Positions 32,336 through 42,965 of a stretch of DNA of 64,000 nucleotides are shown here, piece by piece. The position numbers were made by a program, and so were the translations under genes. The notes under the pieces were generated by a model that saw nothing but the letters and a program-made list of their open reading frames with translations, made no database searches and was not told the origin of the DNA. Within the stretch, counting starts at the first letter, position 1. Each line of letters opens with the position of its first letter. The stretch covers positions 4,156,501-4,220,500 of the forward strand of contig NC_088309.1 of the NCBI RefSeq assembly GCF_910592395.1. Direction: 5' to 3'. Source of the stretch: Lineus longissimus (lineage: Eukaryota; Nemertea; Pilidiophora; Heteronemertea; Lineidae).

Positions 32336-33068
32336 AGCCCGGTCTACACTAGCCAACATGAACCAACAAATGTTGGCCAACATCGTGTTGGGCCTTGTTG
32401 CAGAGGCATGTTTGCTATTGTTTGCCAGTGTGGACGGGTCAAAAAACAAGTGAAAACATCAGCCAACTTGTTGGCCAATGTTGGCCAATGTTAGGCCATG
32501 CTACTTCTGAACAACATGTTGGTTGGTGTTGGGGAATCAGCAGCCAATCAGGGAACAGATTTGGATCATGTGATGGAGCTACAGGGACAAAATGGCAGCC
32601 TCAATGAAAGATAGAGAATGGTAATTTCAAGAAGTTGAACATTTAATTTCGGAATACGAAAAGCTTCATCCATCCGCAGGAAATTCTTGAGGCTTTTGAA
32701 GTCTGAGGCCCTTAACTCTTGAAGGAGGCAGTGATAGGCCCCATGCATACTTTTTCCACAAGTATGGCTTTTGTCAGTTGCGGCGGCGACGGGGTTAATC
32801 ACAACTGAAAGAATTGCTGCTGAAGCACCTAGGCATGCTTTCTTCCTGTGGTTCTCCATTGTTTTAATGAAAAATGGAGAGAAATGACTGATTTTCCCTC
32901 CAAATTGCCCTCAAATTCATGCCAAACACGGCCAAACTTAGTCAAACTTGTTTGGCAATGTTTGCCTGTGTTTGATAGTGTGGACGGGTCCCCAAACATT
33001 CGCCAACATGATGTTGGCTCATGTTGGCCAACAATTGTTGGCGAATGTTTGCTAGTGTAGACCAGGCT
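32336..33068 (-). mobile_element. Complete non-autonomous PIF/Harbinger element (copy 2)
   Basis: This 733-bp element has terminal inverted repeats AGCCCGGTCTACACTAGC (left) and the complement of AGCCTGGTCTACACTAGC (right). It is flanked by TTA on both sides (32333-32335 and 33069-33071), the TWA duplication typical of PIF/Harbinger. Internally it keeps the start of a transposase-like frame on the minus strand and, facing it, the start of a second frame (MAASMKDREW then stop). This is what a deletion derivative of a two-gene Harbinger element should look like. Confidence 0.8.
32566..32859 (-). pseudogene. HARBI1-like transposase N-terminal fragment
   Basis: A 97-codon open frame includes HGAYHCLLQELRASDFKSLK and NFLRMDEAF, resembling the region before the catalytic domain of HARBI1-type nucleases (the pattern GAYHxLxQELR...FxxFLRMD). 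No DDE catalytic motifs remain, and the end runs into unrelated coding of the deleted element. Copies 0 and 1 have the same segment with frame differences near the CCCCCGTCGCCGC tract. It is a relic carried by the deletion derivative. Confidence 0.6.
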
Positions 33069-33071
33069 TTA

Positions 33072-33474
33072 CTCAACATCACATGATCAAGAGCAACCTT
33101 GAGCGCGGACTAAACCTTAGTTTCATACTAAGTATACAATCGAGAGTGTTTTCGAGGTCATCTTGGGGCGTTTAGGTACGTAGGCTACAGGCCTCATTTA
33201 CGGTGTTGAAGAGGCCCATCATGCCATGCGTTATATTTGAGGACTTTCCACCCTGATGAAAAAAAATTCCAAACGGCTGTTTGAGTGGAGGTGTTTAGCT
33301 GAGACAAAAACTCTCAAAAAGGAGCATCTCCACGATTACGTTGAGAACAAACAACTATAAGGCACATGTAACTATAGAAAACGTATTCAATATCATAAAA
33401 CGGCATAGTACATGTAAGCAAACACGATCAATGTAGACTGAAAAGCTTGTGGCTGACGCTCAGCCTGGCACCTA
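33072..33474. other. Spacer / 3' UTR of the ADP/ATP carrier gene
   Basis: No gene or repeat is recognised between the Harbinger nest and the carrier stop codon. Confidence 0.4.
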
Positions 33475-34625
33475 TCAAATGTACTTCTTGATTTCATCGT
33501 ACATGGCCAGGACCAGAGCTCCACCAGTACCACGTAGGATGTTCGAGAGGGCCCCCTTGAAGAACGCTGATCCTCCCTCTTGGCTTAGGATCTTGCCCCA
33601 GCAGTCCAGGGTGTTCTTATACAGGACATCCTTGCGGCCACTCTGCATCATCATTCGCCTCCTGACGGTATCAAAGGGATAGGACAAAATACCGGCGCCG
33701 GTTGTGACCACTTGTGCGATCATCCATGAAATGAAAAAGTTGGCATTTTTGGGGTCTGAGATGAGCATGGATTTAGCTGTATCGAAACCTCCGAAGTATG
33801 CTGCCCTGTAGATGATGATGCCTTGGACTGAGACGCCGAATCCTCGGTAGAGACCAAGGACGCCGTCACTCTTTGCGATGGAGGTCAAGCAATGCCCAAG
33901 TCCTTTGAATTCACGCTGGTCAGTTCCAGCCTTTCCGATGTCTGCGGCCAGACGGGTCCTGGCGAAGTCCAACGGGTAGACAAAGCAAAGAGAGGTTGCG
34001 CCGGCTGCGCCACCAGATGCAAGATTCCCGGCGAAATATTTCCAGAATTGTACATCCTTATCAACGCCTCCGAGGAAGAGCTCCTTGTACTGGTCCTTAA
34101 ACGCGAAGTTAAGAGCCTGGGTGGGGAAATACCTGATGACATTGGCCAGGTTGCCCCTCCACAGGGAGGCGAATCCTTGTTCCTTGGGCACGCGTACGAA
34201 GCAGTCGATGATCCCTGAAATGGCAAACGACCAGGTTAAACGGCGTCGACTTCACACATTCCCCAGGCAAGGAATTGCAGGTCTCCACTACGCTGAGTTT
34301 TGGTTTAAAACTGACAGCAAGGTCACAGGACGGTGTTACCACCCTTGACCTGGCAAGGGCCTTCCAACGAGGAATTGGGTGTGATTAGGACATTATATTT
34401 CAAGGACTACCATTTCTTTCACGCCCGGCGGCAGTATCAGTCTAATCAGTTGTCCTTACCCTTGTATCTCCTCTCGGGTGAAATCTGCTTGGAGACATGT
34501 TGGACCTGGAGAAGCAGTTTGACCCTTTCGATGGGAGCCACTGCCGTCTTTGAGATTCCTGCTGACACACCTCCAACCAGCAAGTCCTTCAAGAAACTCA
34601 CGACATTGAACTCTTTTTTCGCCAT
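33475..34625 (-). CDS. ANT: Mitochondrial ADP/ATP carrier (adenine nucleotide translocase)
   Basis: This inner-membrane carrier exchanges matrix ATP for cytosolic ADP. It has two exons, 34625-34460 and 34214-33475 (906 nt, 301 aa, the normal length), joined in phase 1 across a 245-bp intron. The three repeats with PxD/ExxR/K signatures are visible ([31 protein letters not shown]), and the ADP/ATP carrier signature RRRMMM is intact. The sequence [20 protein letters not shown] after the junction is close to the animal SLC25A4/5/6 group. No lesion is seen. Only one copy lies in this window. Confidence 0.98.
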
Positions 34626-35982
34626 ATCGACCTCTCTTTCGGTCGGAACAACCGCTTCTCGTATAGAATTTATCTGGTAGGCAGTGTCGAAGTTTCTTGT
34701 GTCAAAGATAAATGGTTTGAAAAGTTTCCATAGTTTGGATGTGATCTTAAAAGGCGTGACTTATTATTGTGTGTTGTGACCGAGAGGGTCACCACGCATG
34801 CCGCCAAAATATTCAAGAATGGCGTTTCCACGGATTACGTCATAGTCAAGTAAATGACGTCACAACGTTATTTGTACAACGTCAGAATTGAAAGTGTGTT
34901 CACGTCCCATCTCCTTCCCATAAGGAGGTTTCACAAAGATTGAGTTTACGACAAATAAACCGGAACGCGTGAGACTTTAATAACTTGTGCCTTCTCATTG
35001 GTCGTATGATTGGCGCGAAACCTACCATCGGTAAATTTAAAATTGCTATCTTCACCACATCGCAATGTTCCAAACTTCTGCTTTTCCTATAGAATCAATG
35101 ATCGTAGCTGATGTATTCATGGCAATAAGACCCGTTCACCTTCCAATTCCACTACTCCTGTTTTTGCATTAGATGTCAAATCTGTACTTTTTAATCGGTA
35201 AATCTAGCGCTTGGAAAAAAAGGAAATCAATTTTACAATGTTTTTGATTGACAACTTTATTGGAAAATTGGGAAAAAGTCTTATAATTCATTTTCATGAT
35301 AGTTTCGTTTGTCTATTACCAATTGAAGCATTGAATCGGTATATAGACCCGATATTTAGGCCTACATGCAATCAGTTATAGACGGAAATCCTTTTTGAAA
35401 CTAGATGAAACAAAATTTTATTAAACATCTATCTGTTAGGTTAAGCCCTCGAGGTATAAATCTTGCAAACCCTAATATAGATAAAGGAATACTAATTACT
35501 CATAATGAAAGTTTAAAATTATTTTGCCGATTTATAAAATTCATTATTCCAATAAACTTCAACGCTAAAAAAGTTTAGCAATCCAGTACGTGTTTGTGGA
35601 AAGAGCAGATAGTGAAAGTTGTAATTATACATCAGACGTTGCCAGACCTAGCTTCTGGCGGACTACTAGCGTTCATAGAGAAGTGTATTCATCTTAATCA
35701 TGCAGATGTGATCGGATTCATCTGCCTATCAGCAGATGGTCGAAAAAGCTTTTATGGATAAAGGTTTTTTAAAAGCTCAAAAAGAGTTTTTCTAAGAATG
35801 TGAGAACCTCTGAACTTTTATCACATAAGCTTCTGAATTGTGAATACTGAGATCTTACTGCAAGACGCGCTGTAAAAAAACGTTCCAAAGACGAGATATA
35901 AAAAAAACCCGTTCCAGTAAAGGCCCTTATTCTTATCACAAGACGCTAGCAGCTTCGGGATTAGCGGATTGTAGTTGTGCAG
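34626..35982. other. Intergenic region between divergent carrier and PAN genes
   Basis: This is the presumed promoter region of the ADP/ATP carrier on its left and of the PAN-domain gene on its right. No other gene, RNA or clear repeat was found. Confidence 0.45.
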
Positions 35983-37995
35983 ATGATTAAAAACGACAGC
36001 GCGACCAAATACGCGGTAAAAATGTTTGTTGGAGTTGTCACAATATTTTTCAGTCTGGTCTCTGTAGCTGTTCAAGCGGAGGATTTTGAAGGTAGGATTT
36101 TTTTTACAGATATCTTATAAAAATTACTTTTTCATCGTTTATAACTTTTAATGCAAACAATAATTTGTCTCTAATGAGGAAATAGCTCTGTTTCTGATCT
36201 GTGGGAACGGAGCTAGGACGACGGGCCAGTTATTTTGTTAATTTTGCACTCAAATTCGCTGCATCTTGGCACTCCATCATAGTATTTGCAAATTGGTCTA
36301 GGGACTATACACAGCGGCGCAGTTGACATTTATACTCAGTAAGTCTTTACACAATTTTGAATTTTCTAACTCGAGTTTATTTTTTTTTTTTTTACAAACA
36401 GAATGGGACAAGGAGATAGAAGACTTTCTTTCCAATTCTTTTCTGACCGCGATCCCATATATCTTTTTTGTACAGATTGTCTGGTGCTGGACCACACCAT
36501 GCCCTGCTTTGGCTCCGACGTCCCCGATGTTCTCACGAACCACATCAAGTCCGTAAAAGAGTGTCGCGAGTTGTGCTTCAACACCACTAGCTGCAAGGCG
36601 TTCGCGGTCCAAACACCAACGAAGGGAGCTCAGGTCTATTGTCAGCTAAAGACCAATGTTTGCGTCCAGAAAGAAAACACGGCTGGTCGCTATTTCATCC
36701 AGGTGACGCGTCTCAATGGTAAGACACCTCTTTTAACCAATACTTTTGACCATCTGATCATTCCTAATCCTGCGCCCAGGATCTTGCCATACTCCACACT
36801 CTTCGTTACGCTCTTTTTACCAACACAAAAACTTTTGTATGCAACGCATAGAGGTTTTTCAGCGAAGGAAATTTAAAAGCTCTCCGGGGTGTGTATCTGT
36901 GTCGGCCGAAAAACCAAACGTTTTTCAAAAGCTAAATGGCAAGACAGCGCATGTACACTAAGAACGGCAGTGTGTAGTCAATCTGACTTAAAATTGTGAA
37001 TCAAACATTCATCCACAAGATGACCAATGCCTTTGCTATTTGACGAACTGAACATTAGTCGATCTATGCGTTGTACTTGATTCCTTCGGAAGCTCCAGAG
37101 AGAAATCGAGATTCCTGGTGAAGGAAACACGTTGGAAGTCCACTAACAGACCTGAAGTCCATTAAAGAAGTTCACCTGCATGGCATTTACTAATGTTTCG
37201 AGTTTCTCCATCAGGATACCAATGGTTTAAAAACTATGACTGCAACAGGAGGTCCAAGTCCATCCGACGCCAACACCCAGATGGCTGTAAACAGTTTTGT
37301 GATGAGAACAACAAACTCCATTCTAAAACCTCGCCTTGTACTGGTTTTAGTCTCAACATCAAGAAACCCGATTACATGTGCAAGATCTTTAGTGAACCCT
37401 GTCCTGGCCACATCAGTGAGAAAGTGGGCACCTTGGTGTATTTGAGGGAGCCGAATTACTTCTATGGTAAATAACCCGTTTTCGTCTGTAATAATTTCTA
37501 TTATCCCTGATCATCCCAGGAATTCCTCACCAGTCGAAATTGCGACGTCTTAGAGGTCTTTCAGTACTGAGAGGTGCCAGAATCTTAAAAACCTTCAGGG
37601 TTTGTCATTTGACCGAAAACCTCGAAGGGATGCATTCTTGTATTGGCTGAAAAACTTAAAAGCTCAAAAAACATTATTTCTATCAGTAGCGTAAACTACT
37701 CCATGGTCGTTGTCACATACTAGGACATATTCCGAGGACGTGCGTATATCGCTTCCTTTGTCCGCATTGACGCATATCACCCTCGTTCTTTTCTTCAGAT
37801 CTGACTAAAGCAAAACAAAACGAACTGATTGCACAGCTGGACCCGTACAAACCACAGGTTGTCTTTGATAGGCGACAATATCACCACCTGACGACCAGCC
37901 AGTCGGACAGAGGACTTTGTCTCTATACTTGTCTCGTCCAGAAATGCGAGCACATGAAATTTGAAGATGGCGAGTGCACCATTTTTTTCAAATAA
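35983..37995 (+). CDS. Secreted PAN/apple-domain-like protein
   Basis: Exons 35983-36091, 36476-36718, 37215-37466 and 37799-37995 give 266 aa. The first exon is a signal peptide (hydrophobic MFVGVVTIFFSLVSVAVQA). Each later exon is a cysteine-rich module. The first has CRELCFNTTSCKAFAV, typical of PAN/apple domains; the second has GCKQFCDENN...CTGFSL; the third has LCLYTCLVQKCEHMKF. Every intron is phase 1, so the modules are symmetric, as in exon-shuffled extracellular proteins. PAN domains bind proteins or sugars; the partner is unknown. The start could also be the second Met (13 codons later), which directly precedes the hydrophobic core. Confidence 0.75.
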
Positions 37996-39525
37996 CCGTT
38001 TATGCAGTTATTGCCAAGCTCATTGACTGTGCATGGTTGTGTCCAGTTGTATGACCACCTCACTGCTATGTCCTATGTCCTTATGCAACTACTGAATAAA
38101 CTCTGTGAATTAAAATGTTTGGTCCGTCTTAAATTGGCAGACCAATAACTGTACAACAAAAATTACGCGTGAAATATCATGTTGTCATGCACCGAGTTTA
38201 AAGTTTCTAAGACGTCTGACGTCATGTATTTGTCGAAATCTGATTGGCTGAACCGATTAACTCTGATGGTTCAGAATGGGTGTGAGGGGCGAAACAGTCT
38301 TCCGTCTAGTATGACTTGGGGCCATGTCTTTCATGACGTCGGCCCCTGTCTCTCACAACCTGTTGCTGGTTAAGGCAGTATCTAAAACCCCATACCACAT
38401 ACCACATACCCACATACCCACATGCCAATTTTTCTAGGTGGGGCAATCCAATGACGGCTGAAGCTTTTATAATAAGCCTGGCAAGATTGGATCACTCATT
38501 TTTAGTTCGTCTTACCCAGGAGACAGGAGCGTTTAATGGACAACCCATTAAGTGACCCGACCGAATCAAGTTTGATATCATGCTATCAAAGTTGGCAATC
38601 GTATTCTGTTTCGAATGATTGCAGGTTTCGAAACTGAGCGCCCTACGAACGACGAACTACAAAGTACGAATGTCTGTCGAGTCATCAAGTCCTCTATCTG
38701 CTAATTTATTTTACACGACACTGAACCATATTTTATACTTGGTTGTAGAAGGAATTGGGGAAATGATTAAAAATAAATCGTCGATAAATTGCATTTACAT
38801 CGTCTTTTGGCTTACGGAACCTGCCTAATGCATTTCCACAGCTCAGCATATGTACATGTACAAGTATGTATGCTAAAGCAAATCCCACATTTTGACAATG
38901 CCTGTCATATTAATCATTGACAGAACAAAGGTCTCGCTTGAGCAGATAACTATACCAGCCGGCCTGGTTCAAGGGGGTGCCCGAATGCTGTGACGTCAAA
39001 TGTATTGTCTTTGGACATGATCGGTCGCGGTTGATTTGAACGCCAGTCGGTTGGTGTGTGAGCTGCGGAGAACATCGCGGGAACACTTTCTCCGATTTCA
39101 AACGTAAAAATGCCGTCATATTTTCCGAAACAAATCAAAACGGCTGCAGCAGAAGGTAAGGCACAGTATCTATTCTTGATAAAGGTATGGGTTGGTTTCA
39201 AAGGGTTTTTATTGTAGAAATAGTCATACAATCAAGGCGGGAATGAACTGCGCAGTTTGAAATTTCAAGCCAGACATGTTGAATTATGTACATCACTGCA
39301 CTTCATGTACATGTTCAACGGCAATTTTAATTGCCATCCCCAATCAAATACCATTTGCTCAAAGAAACTAAAGGCGCGCGTCCAAGTCATGATGGTGAAG
39401 ATGGAAGTGATCATGTTAAATTTGCGAGATCCCATCACTGCTCTTCTATCCTGTGATGTGGAAATCTCCACTGAACTCATGACGGTTTGTCTAATTATAT
39501 CTAAATTGACGTAAACAGTTTACAG
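37996..39525. other. Spacer after the PAN gene
   Basis: AATAAA at 38095-38100 is a good polyadenylation signal for the PAN gene. A short CATACCACATACC microsatellite lies near 38391-38423. A possible isolated first exon (ATG 39110, donor 39156) is discussed as a finding. Confidence 0.45.
38203..38252 (+). repeat. 50-bp dispersed repeat, second copy at 42217-42266
   Basis: This segment starts GTTTCTAAGACGTCTGACGT and recurs at 42217-42266 in the same orientation with one visible mismatch. It continues into the CCAATCAGA-containing repeat there, so both look like pieces of one mobile family. Confidence 0.7.
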
Positions 39526-40420
39526 TTTTAAATTCAACAACAATTCATTTGGCGGCCACTATCCCGACTGTGGTGTAGCACCCGACTGTAACTGGCATGA
39601 AAAGGGGATACGCTGGTTATGGATGTCAGATCGTGGTTCCCTGACCTTTGCAAACAATTTCACTGGACGTAACCCACGCGGCGACACCAAGGACCGCTGG
39701 CTGATCTATTGATATGTTCGTAGAAGGGTGTCAAAGTCGGAGAGAAGAAGAGCCACTCTTCTCTTGTAGGGGGTTCACTTGGAAGTGTTTGCATTTGTTA
39801 GCCTATAAACACAAGATTTTAATCCTTCAGTCTTGGGTTTGGCGGAGAGAACTAATCTTACATAAGTCCCAGAACAATATCATATGTCTTTATGGCAATA
39901 TTTATTACTGGGACCCAGTACAGTGCCGTTCTATCCAATATTCCTGGGGCTGTTTGAGAGGCTTCTTGTCTAAACAGTGCCATTCTGCCCCCTCTAAGGC
40001 ATACATTGGTAACTAATGAATTGACTGAGAAATGAACGCAGTTGAACACAATGTGAATAATTCAGTCTCGGTTTCGCCGAAAAGAAGGCGATATGATAAT
40101 ATTTGATAATGTATATGATCATGATAATTAGGAGACCCTGTGTGGGTGTTTGATCCAACATACTTTGATGTGATTTGAGATGGAAGTTTGCCATAGTGCC
40201 TTTAAAGGTATGATAAAGACAGCATTAGTATGCTATCTGGTGCTATTCTGATGGACCATATTGCCAGGAAAACTTAAGTGGCCCAGGTCTCTATAGTCTT
40301 AATTCACGTTGCGGTTGTCAAAGTGAAAGGTAAGTCTTGCTGAAAATTTATTGGAAGGAAATCTTCGTCTTGACGTACCTGAGTTTGACCTTTAGCCTGA
40401 TCTGTCTCATGATTTCATGA
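39526..40420 (+). repeat. Tandem duplication, copy 1 (895 bp)
   Basis: It is nearly identical to 40421-41303. The differences are scattered substitutions and a few short indels, for example about 14 bp missing in copy 2 near 40943. The boundary is TTTTAAATTC on the left and CATGATTTCA on the right. Confidence 0.95.
39527..39712 (+). CDS. Exon-like ORF of unknown family, duplicated (copy 1)
   Basis: A 61-residue frame ends in a stop and reads like real protein: SFGGHYPDCGVAPDCNWHEK, then WLWMSDRGSLTFANNFTGRN and KDRWLIY. It has two cysteines, five tryptophans and no initiator Met at its start, so it would be a terminal exon. TTTACAG directly precedes it and could be a splice acceptor. I do not recognise the family and found no upstream exon with a matching phase. 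Confidence 0.35.
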   Translation, partial: FKFNNNSFGGHYPDCGVAPDCNWHEKGIRWLWMSDRGSLTFANNFTGRNPRGDTKDRWLIY

Positions 40421-41303
40421 TTTTAAATTCAACAACCATTCATTTGGCGGCCACTATCCCGACTGTGGTGTAGCACCCGACTGTAACTGGCATGAAAAGG
40501 GGATACGCTGGTTATGGATGTCAGATCGTGGTTCCCTGACCTTTGCAAACAATTTCACTGGACGTAACCCACGCGGCGACACCAAGGACCGCTGGCTGAT
40601 CTATTGATATGTTCGTAGAAGGGTGTCAAAGTCGGAGAGAAGAAGAGCCACTCTTCTCTTGTAGGGGGTTCACTTGGAAGTGTTTGCATTTGTTAGCCTA
40701 TAAACACAAGATTTTAATCCTTCAGTCTTGGGTTTGGCGGAGAGAACTAATCTTACATAAGTCACAGAACAATATCATATGTCTTTATGGCAATATTTAT
40801 TACTGGGACCCAGTACAGTGCCGTTCTATCCAATATTCCTGGGGCTGTTGGAGAGGCTTCTTGTCTAAACAGTGCCATTCTGCCCCCTCTAAGGTATACA
40901 TTGGTAACTAATGAATTGACTGAGAAATGAACGCAGTTGAACTCAGTCTCGGTTTCGCCGAAAAGAAGGCGATATGTTACTACATGTATTTGATAATGTA
41001 TATGATCATGATAATTAGGAGACCCTGTGTTGGTGTTTGATCCAACATACTTTGATGTGATTGGAGATGGAAGTTTGCCATAGTGCCTTTAAAGGTATGA
41101 TAAAGACAGTATTAGTATGCTACCTGGTGCTATTCTGATGGACCATATTGCCAGGAAAACTAAAGTGGCAGGTCTATAGTCTTAATTCACGTTGCGACTG
41201 TCCAGGTCAAAGGCAAGTCTTGCTGAAAATTTTTTGGAAGGAAATCTTGATCTTTACATGTGTTCCTGAATTTGACCATTAACTTGATCTGTCTCATGAT
41301 TTC
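40421..41303 (+). repeat. Tandem duplication, copy 2 (883 bp)
   Basis: This is the second copy of the unit at 39526-40420. Its exon-like ORF (40422-40607) is intact with an Asn-to-His change near the start, but the base pair before it is ATG rather than CAG, so this copy has no acceptor at the same place. Confidence 0.95.
40422..40607 (+). CDS. Exon-like ORF of unknown family, duplicated (copy 2)
   Basis: It has the same 61-residue frame as at 39527-39712 without any stop or frameshift. Because the copies are so similar, conservation may only reflect a recent duplication. It is likely not spliced into a transcript in the same way as copy 1, given the missing acceptor. Confidence 0.25.
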   Translation, partial: FKFNNHSFGGHYPDCGVAPDCNWHEKGIRWLWMSDRGSLTFANNFTGRNPRGDTKDRWLIY

Positions 41304-41489
41304 AGAGGTGACTGACCCCTCGGCCTGAGGTGTGAAAGCGAGAATGATGAGTGCCAGTCTTCAGAATGACGAGGTGGCAGTGCCCAGTCACATCACAATC
41401 ACATCAGCATTATCAGGATGATGAGGCCACAGATCGCCGATACTTCAGGGGAGTCGGAGGAAGTACTCTGGTGTAAAAGCAGAAAATTT

Positions 41490-42297
41490 CGGGCAGTACA
41501 GTGTACATTTGTACACAGGTTCTCAGCCAATCAGAATCCGATAAGTCTGTGTCGTCATCGGAGCGTCATCATGAAACCGCTTAGTAGAACTTGCCATTAT
41601 ATCAATAGATATTTCTGTAAAATAATGCTTCAAATAACGCTGTTCTCAGATCTCCAGCAGTTCTTTCTTGTGACATGCCTGATGCTATTCCTGGTGATGA
41701 AATATATGTATTAGTGATGTAGTATATTTCTGGTGTGTTCACTGTTGCGATAAATCATACAAATCCTGAAAATCTTTGCTTGTATTGTTTTGTGCTTGTT
41801 ACCCAAATTTGAAGCATACAGTATCAAAATATACTGGGGGATGACCATAAACATGAGGTAGTATCGAAAGACAAGTCCCATTGCAGAGAAATATATTCAT
41901 ACTGGAGGAAGACCATTCACATGAGACAATTAAAGTCTCATTGTATAATCATACTCAATACGATATCTGAAGGACTATCCCTTGGATCTTGGAGATGGGC
42001 TATTGTAATTGTCCTTTCTGTAGGTAGGCCTATGCGCAGGCAGCATAACTCAAATATCTAAAATCCAAATAACAAGGGAAAAGAAACGCATTATAAAAAT
42101 AAAATATAAAGTAAAAAAGAAAAAGAAAAATGTTGTCCACAACCGGATTCGAACTCGCGACCTTTGGATCGAACATCGTATTCTGCCATTTCTGACGAGT
42201 GCTCTCCTGCTCTGATGTTTCTAAGACGTCTGACGTCATGGATTTGTCGAAATCTGATTGGCTGAAAGTCCCTGTACAATGTACAATGTACTGCCCG
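41490..42297. repeat. Inverted-repeat-bounded segment (possible mobile element)
   Basis: The left arm at 41490 begins CGGGCAGTACAGTGTACATT and ends CAGCCAATCAGA. The right arm at 42253-42297 is its reverse complement with a few changes. The enclosed 800 bp contains the tRNA-like sequence. It could be one element or two opposed copies of a short repeat. Confidence 0.5.
42125..42216 (-). repeat. tRNA-derived (SINE-like) sequence
   Basis: The minus strand reads AGAGCAGGAGAGCACTCG (D-arm-like) and, about 45 bp later, GAGTTCGAATCCGG (T-loop and B-box-like), followed by an A/T-rich tail on the plus strand side at 42090-42130. Stems do not close as in a functional tRNA, so this looks like a SINE head or a decayed tRNA. 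Confidence 0.4.
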
Positions 42298-42955
42298 AAA
42301 GGTTCAGGAAAAAAAATTCGCGGCCCGAGTCCACATGCATAGGGCTACCGTTGTACACATACGCACTAGGTAGGCATCTGATGACATGATTAACGAGTTG
42401 ACCCGATGAGGTTAATAAATCCGACCAGAGAAAAAGCCAGATACGTGCTTTTATCATTAGGCATTTCCATAAGGCAATTCCCGCCGTCCTACCCGCCAGG
42501 CCATGCCATGACAATTAGTTGTCATTCATCAAAAGTTCATTTTTGTGTTGGGGGAGGAGGGGGCAACTTACCTTGTACAGTGAATGAGACGTTTGCACCA
42601 CTGAACTATCTACCCCATCGATGCGTGGAAGTGTCCATGACCAATATCTTTCTGTCTGGTGAATAACTTATGATTGACTTACCGAGTTTCGTCCACCGAC
42701 CGAAGACAGGGTGGCTATAGCTCGAAGGTGAAGGAGTGTGTGTGTGGGTGGGGGGCATGATGGTCCTGCGGGTTCTGTACGTGCAATTTTGGCAAATTGT
42801 TGGTTTAATGGAATAAAATATGTAAGATTAGTGAATGAGACACCGCCCACACTTGTTGAGCGCGAGCGATGACGCGAGGATGAATGAAGGCCGCTGCGGA
42901 ACTGGACAAGGCTCCGAAATAACAAAGGTGATTGCCAGGCAGCAAAAATTTGTAT

Positions 42956-42965
42956 CAAGATGGCG
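42956..42965 (+). promoter_or_regulatory. YY1-like motif overlapping the RIIAD1 start codon
   Basis: CAAGATGGCG matches the core of the YY1 site, and its ATG is the RIIAD1 initiator. A motif in this place suggests a TATA-less promoter with a very short leader. Confidence 0.4.

Larger units (their letters stand above)
41304..42959. other. Repeat-rich spacer upstream of RIIAD1
   Basis: It contains an inverted-repeat pair (41490-41535 and 42253-42297) and a tRNA-like sequence, and then the RIIAD1 promoter region. No gene was found. Confidence 0.45.

Noticed and set aside
36323-36556. Alternative acceptor at 36401 for the second PAN exon
   Set aside because: It would continue the frame into a stop before the cysteine module. 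The acceptor at 36475 gives the PAN-like sequence and the right phase.
39714-40911. 100-codon frames in both tandem copies (39714-40016 and 40609-40911)
   Set aside because: They start two bases after the stop of the exon-like ORF and show no protein-like composition; similarity between copies is due to the DNA duplication.
42125-42216. A functional tRNA gene
   Set aside because: The B-box-like sequence is good but acceptor, T and anticodon stems do not pair properly, and an A/T-rich tail follows, so a SINE or relic is more likely.
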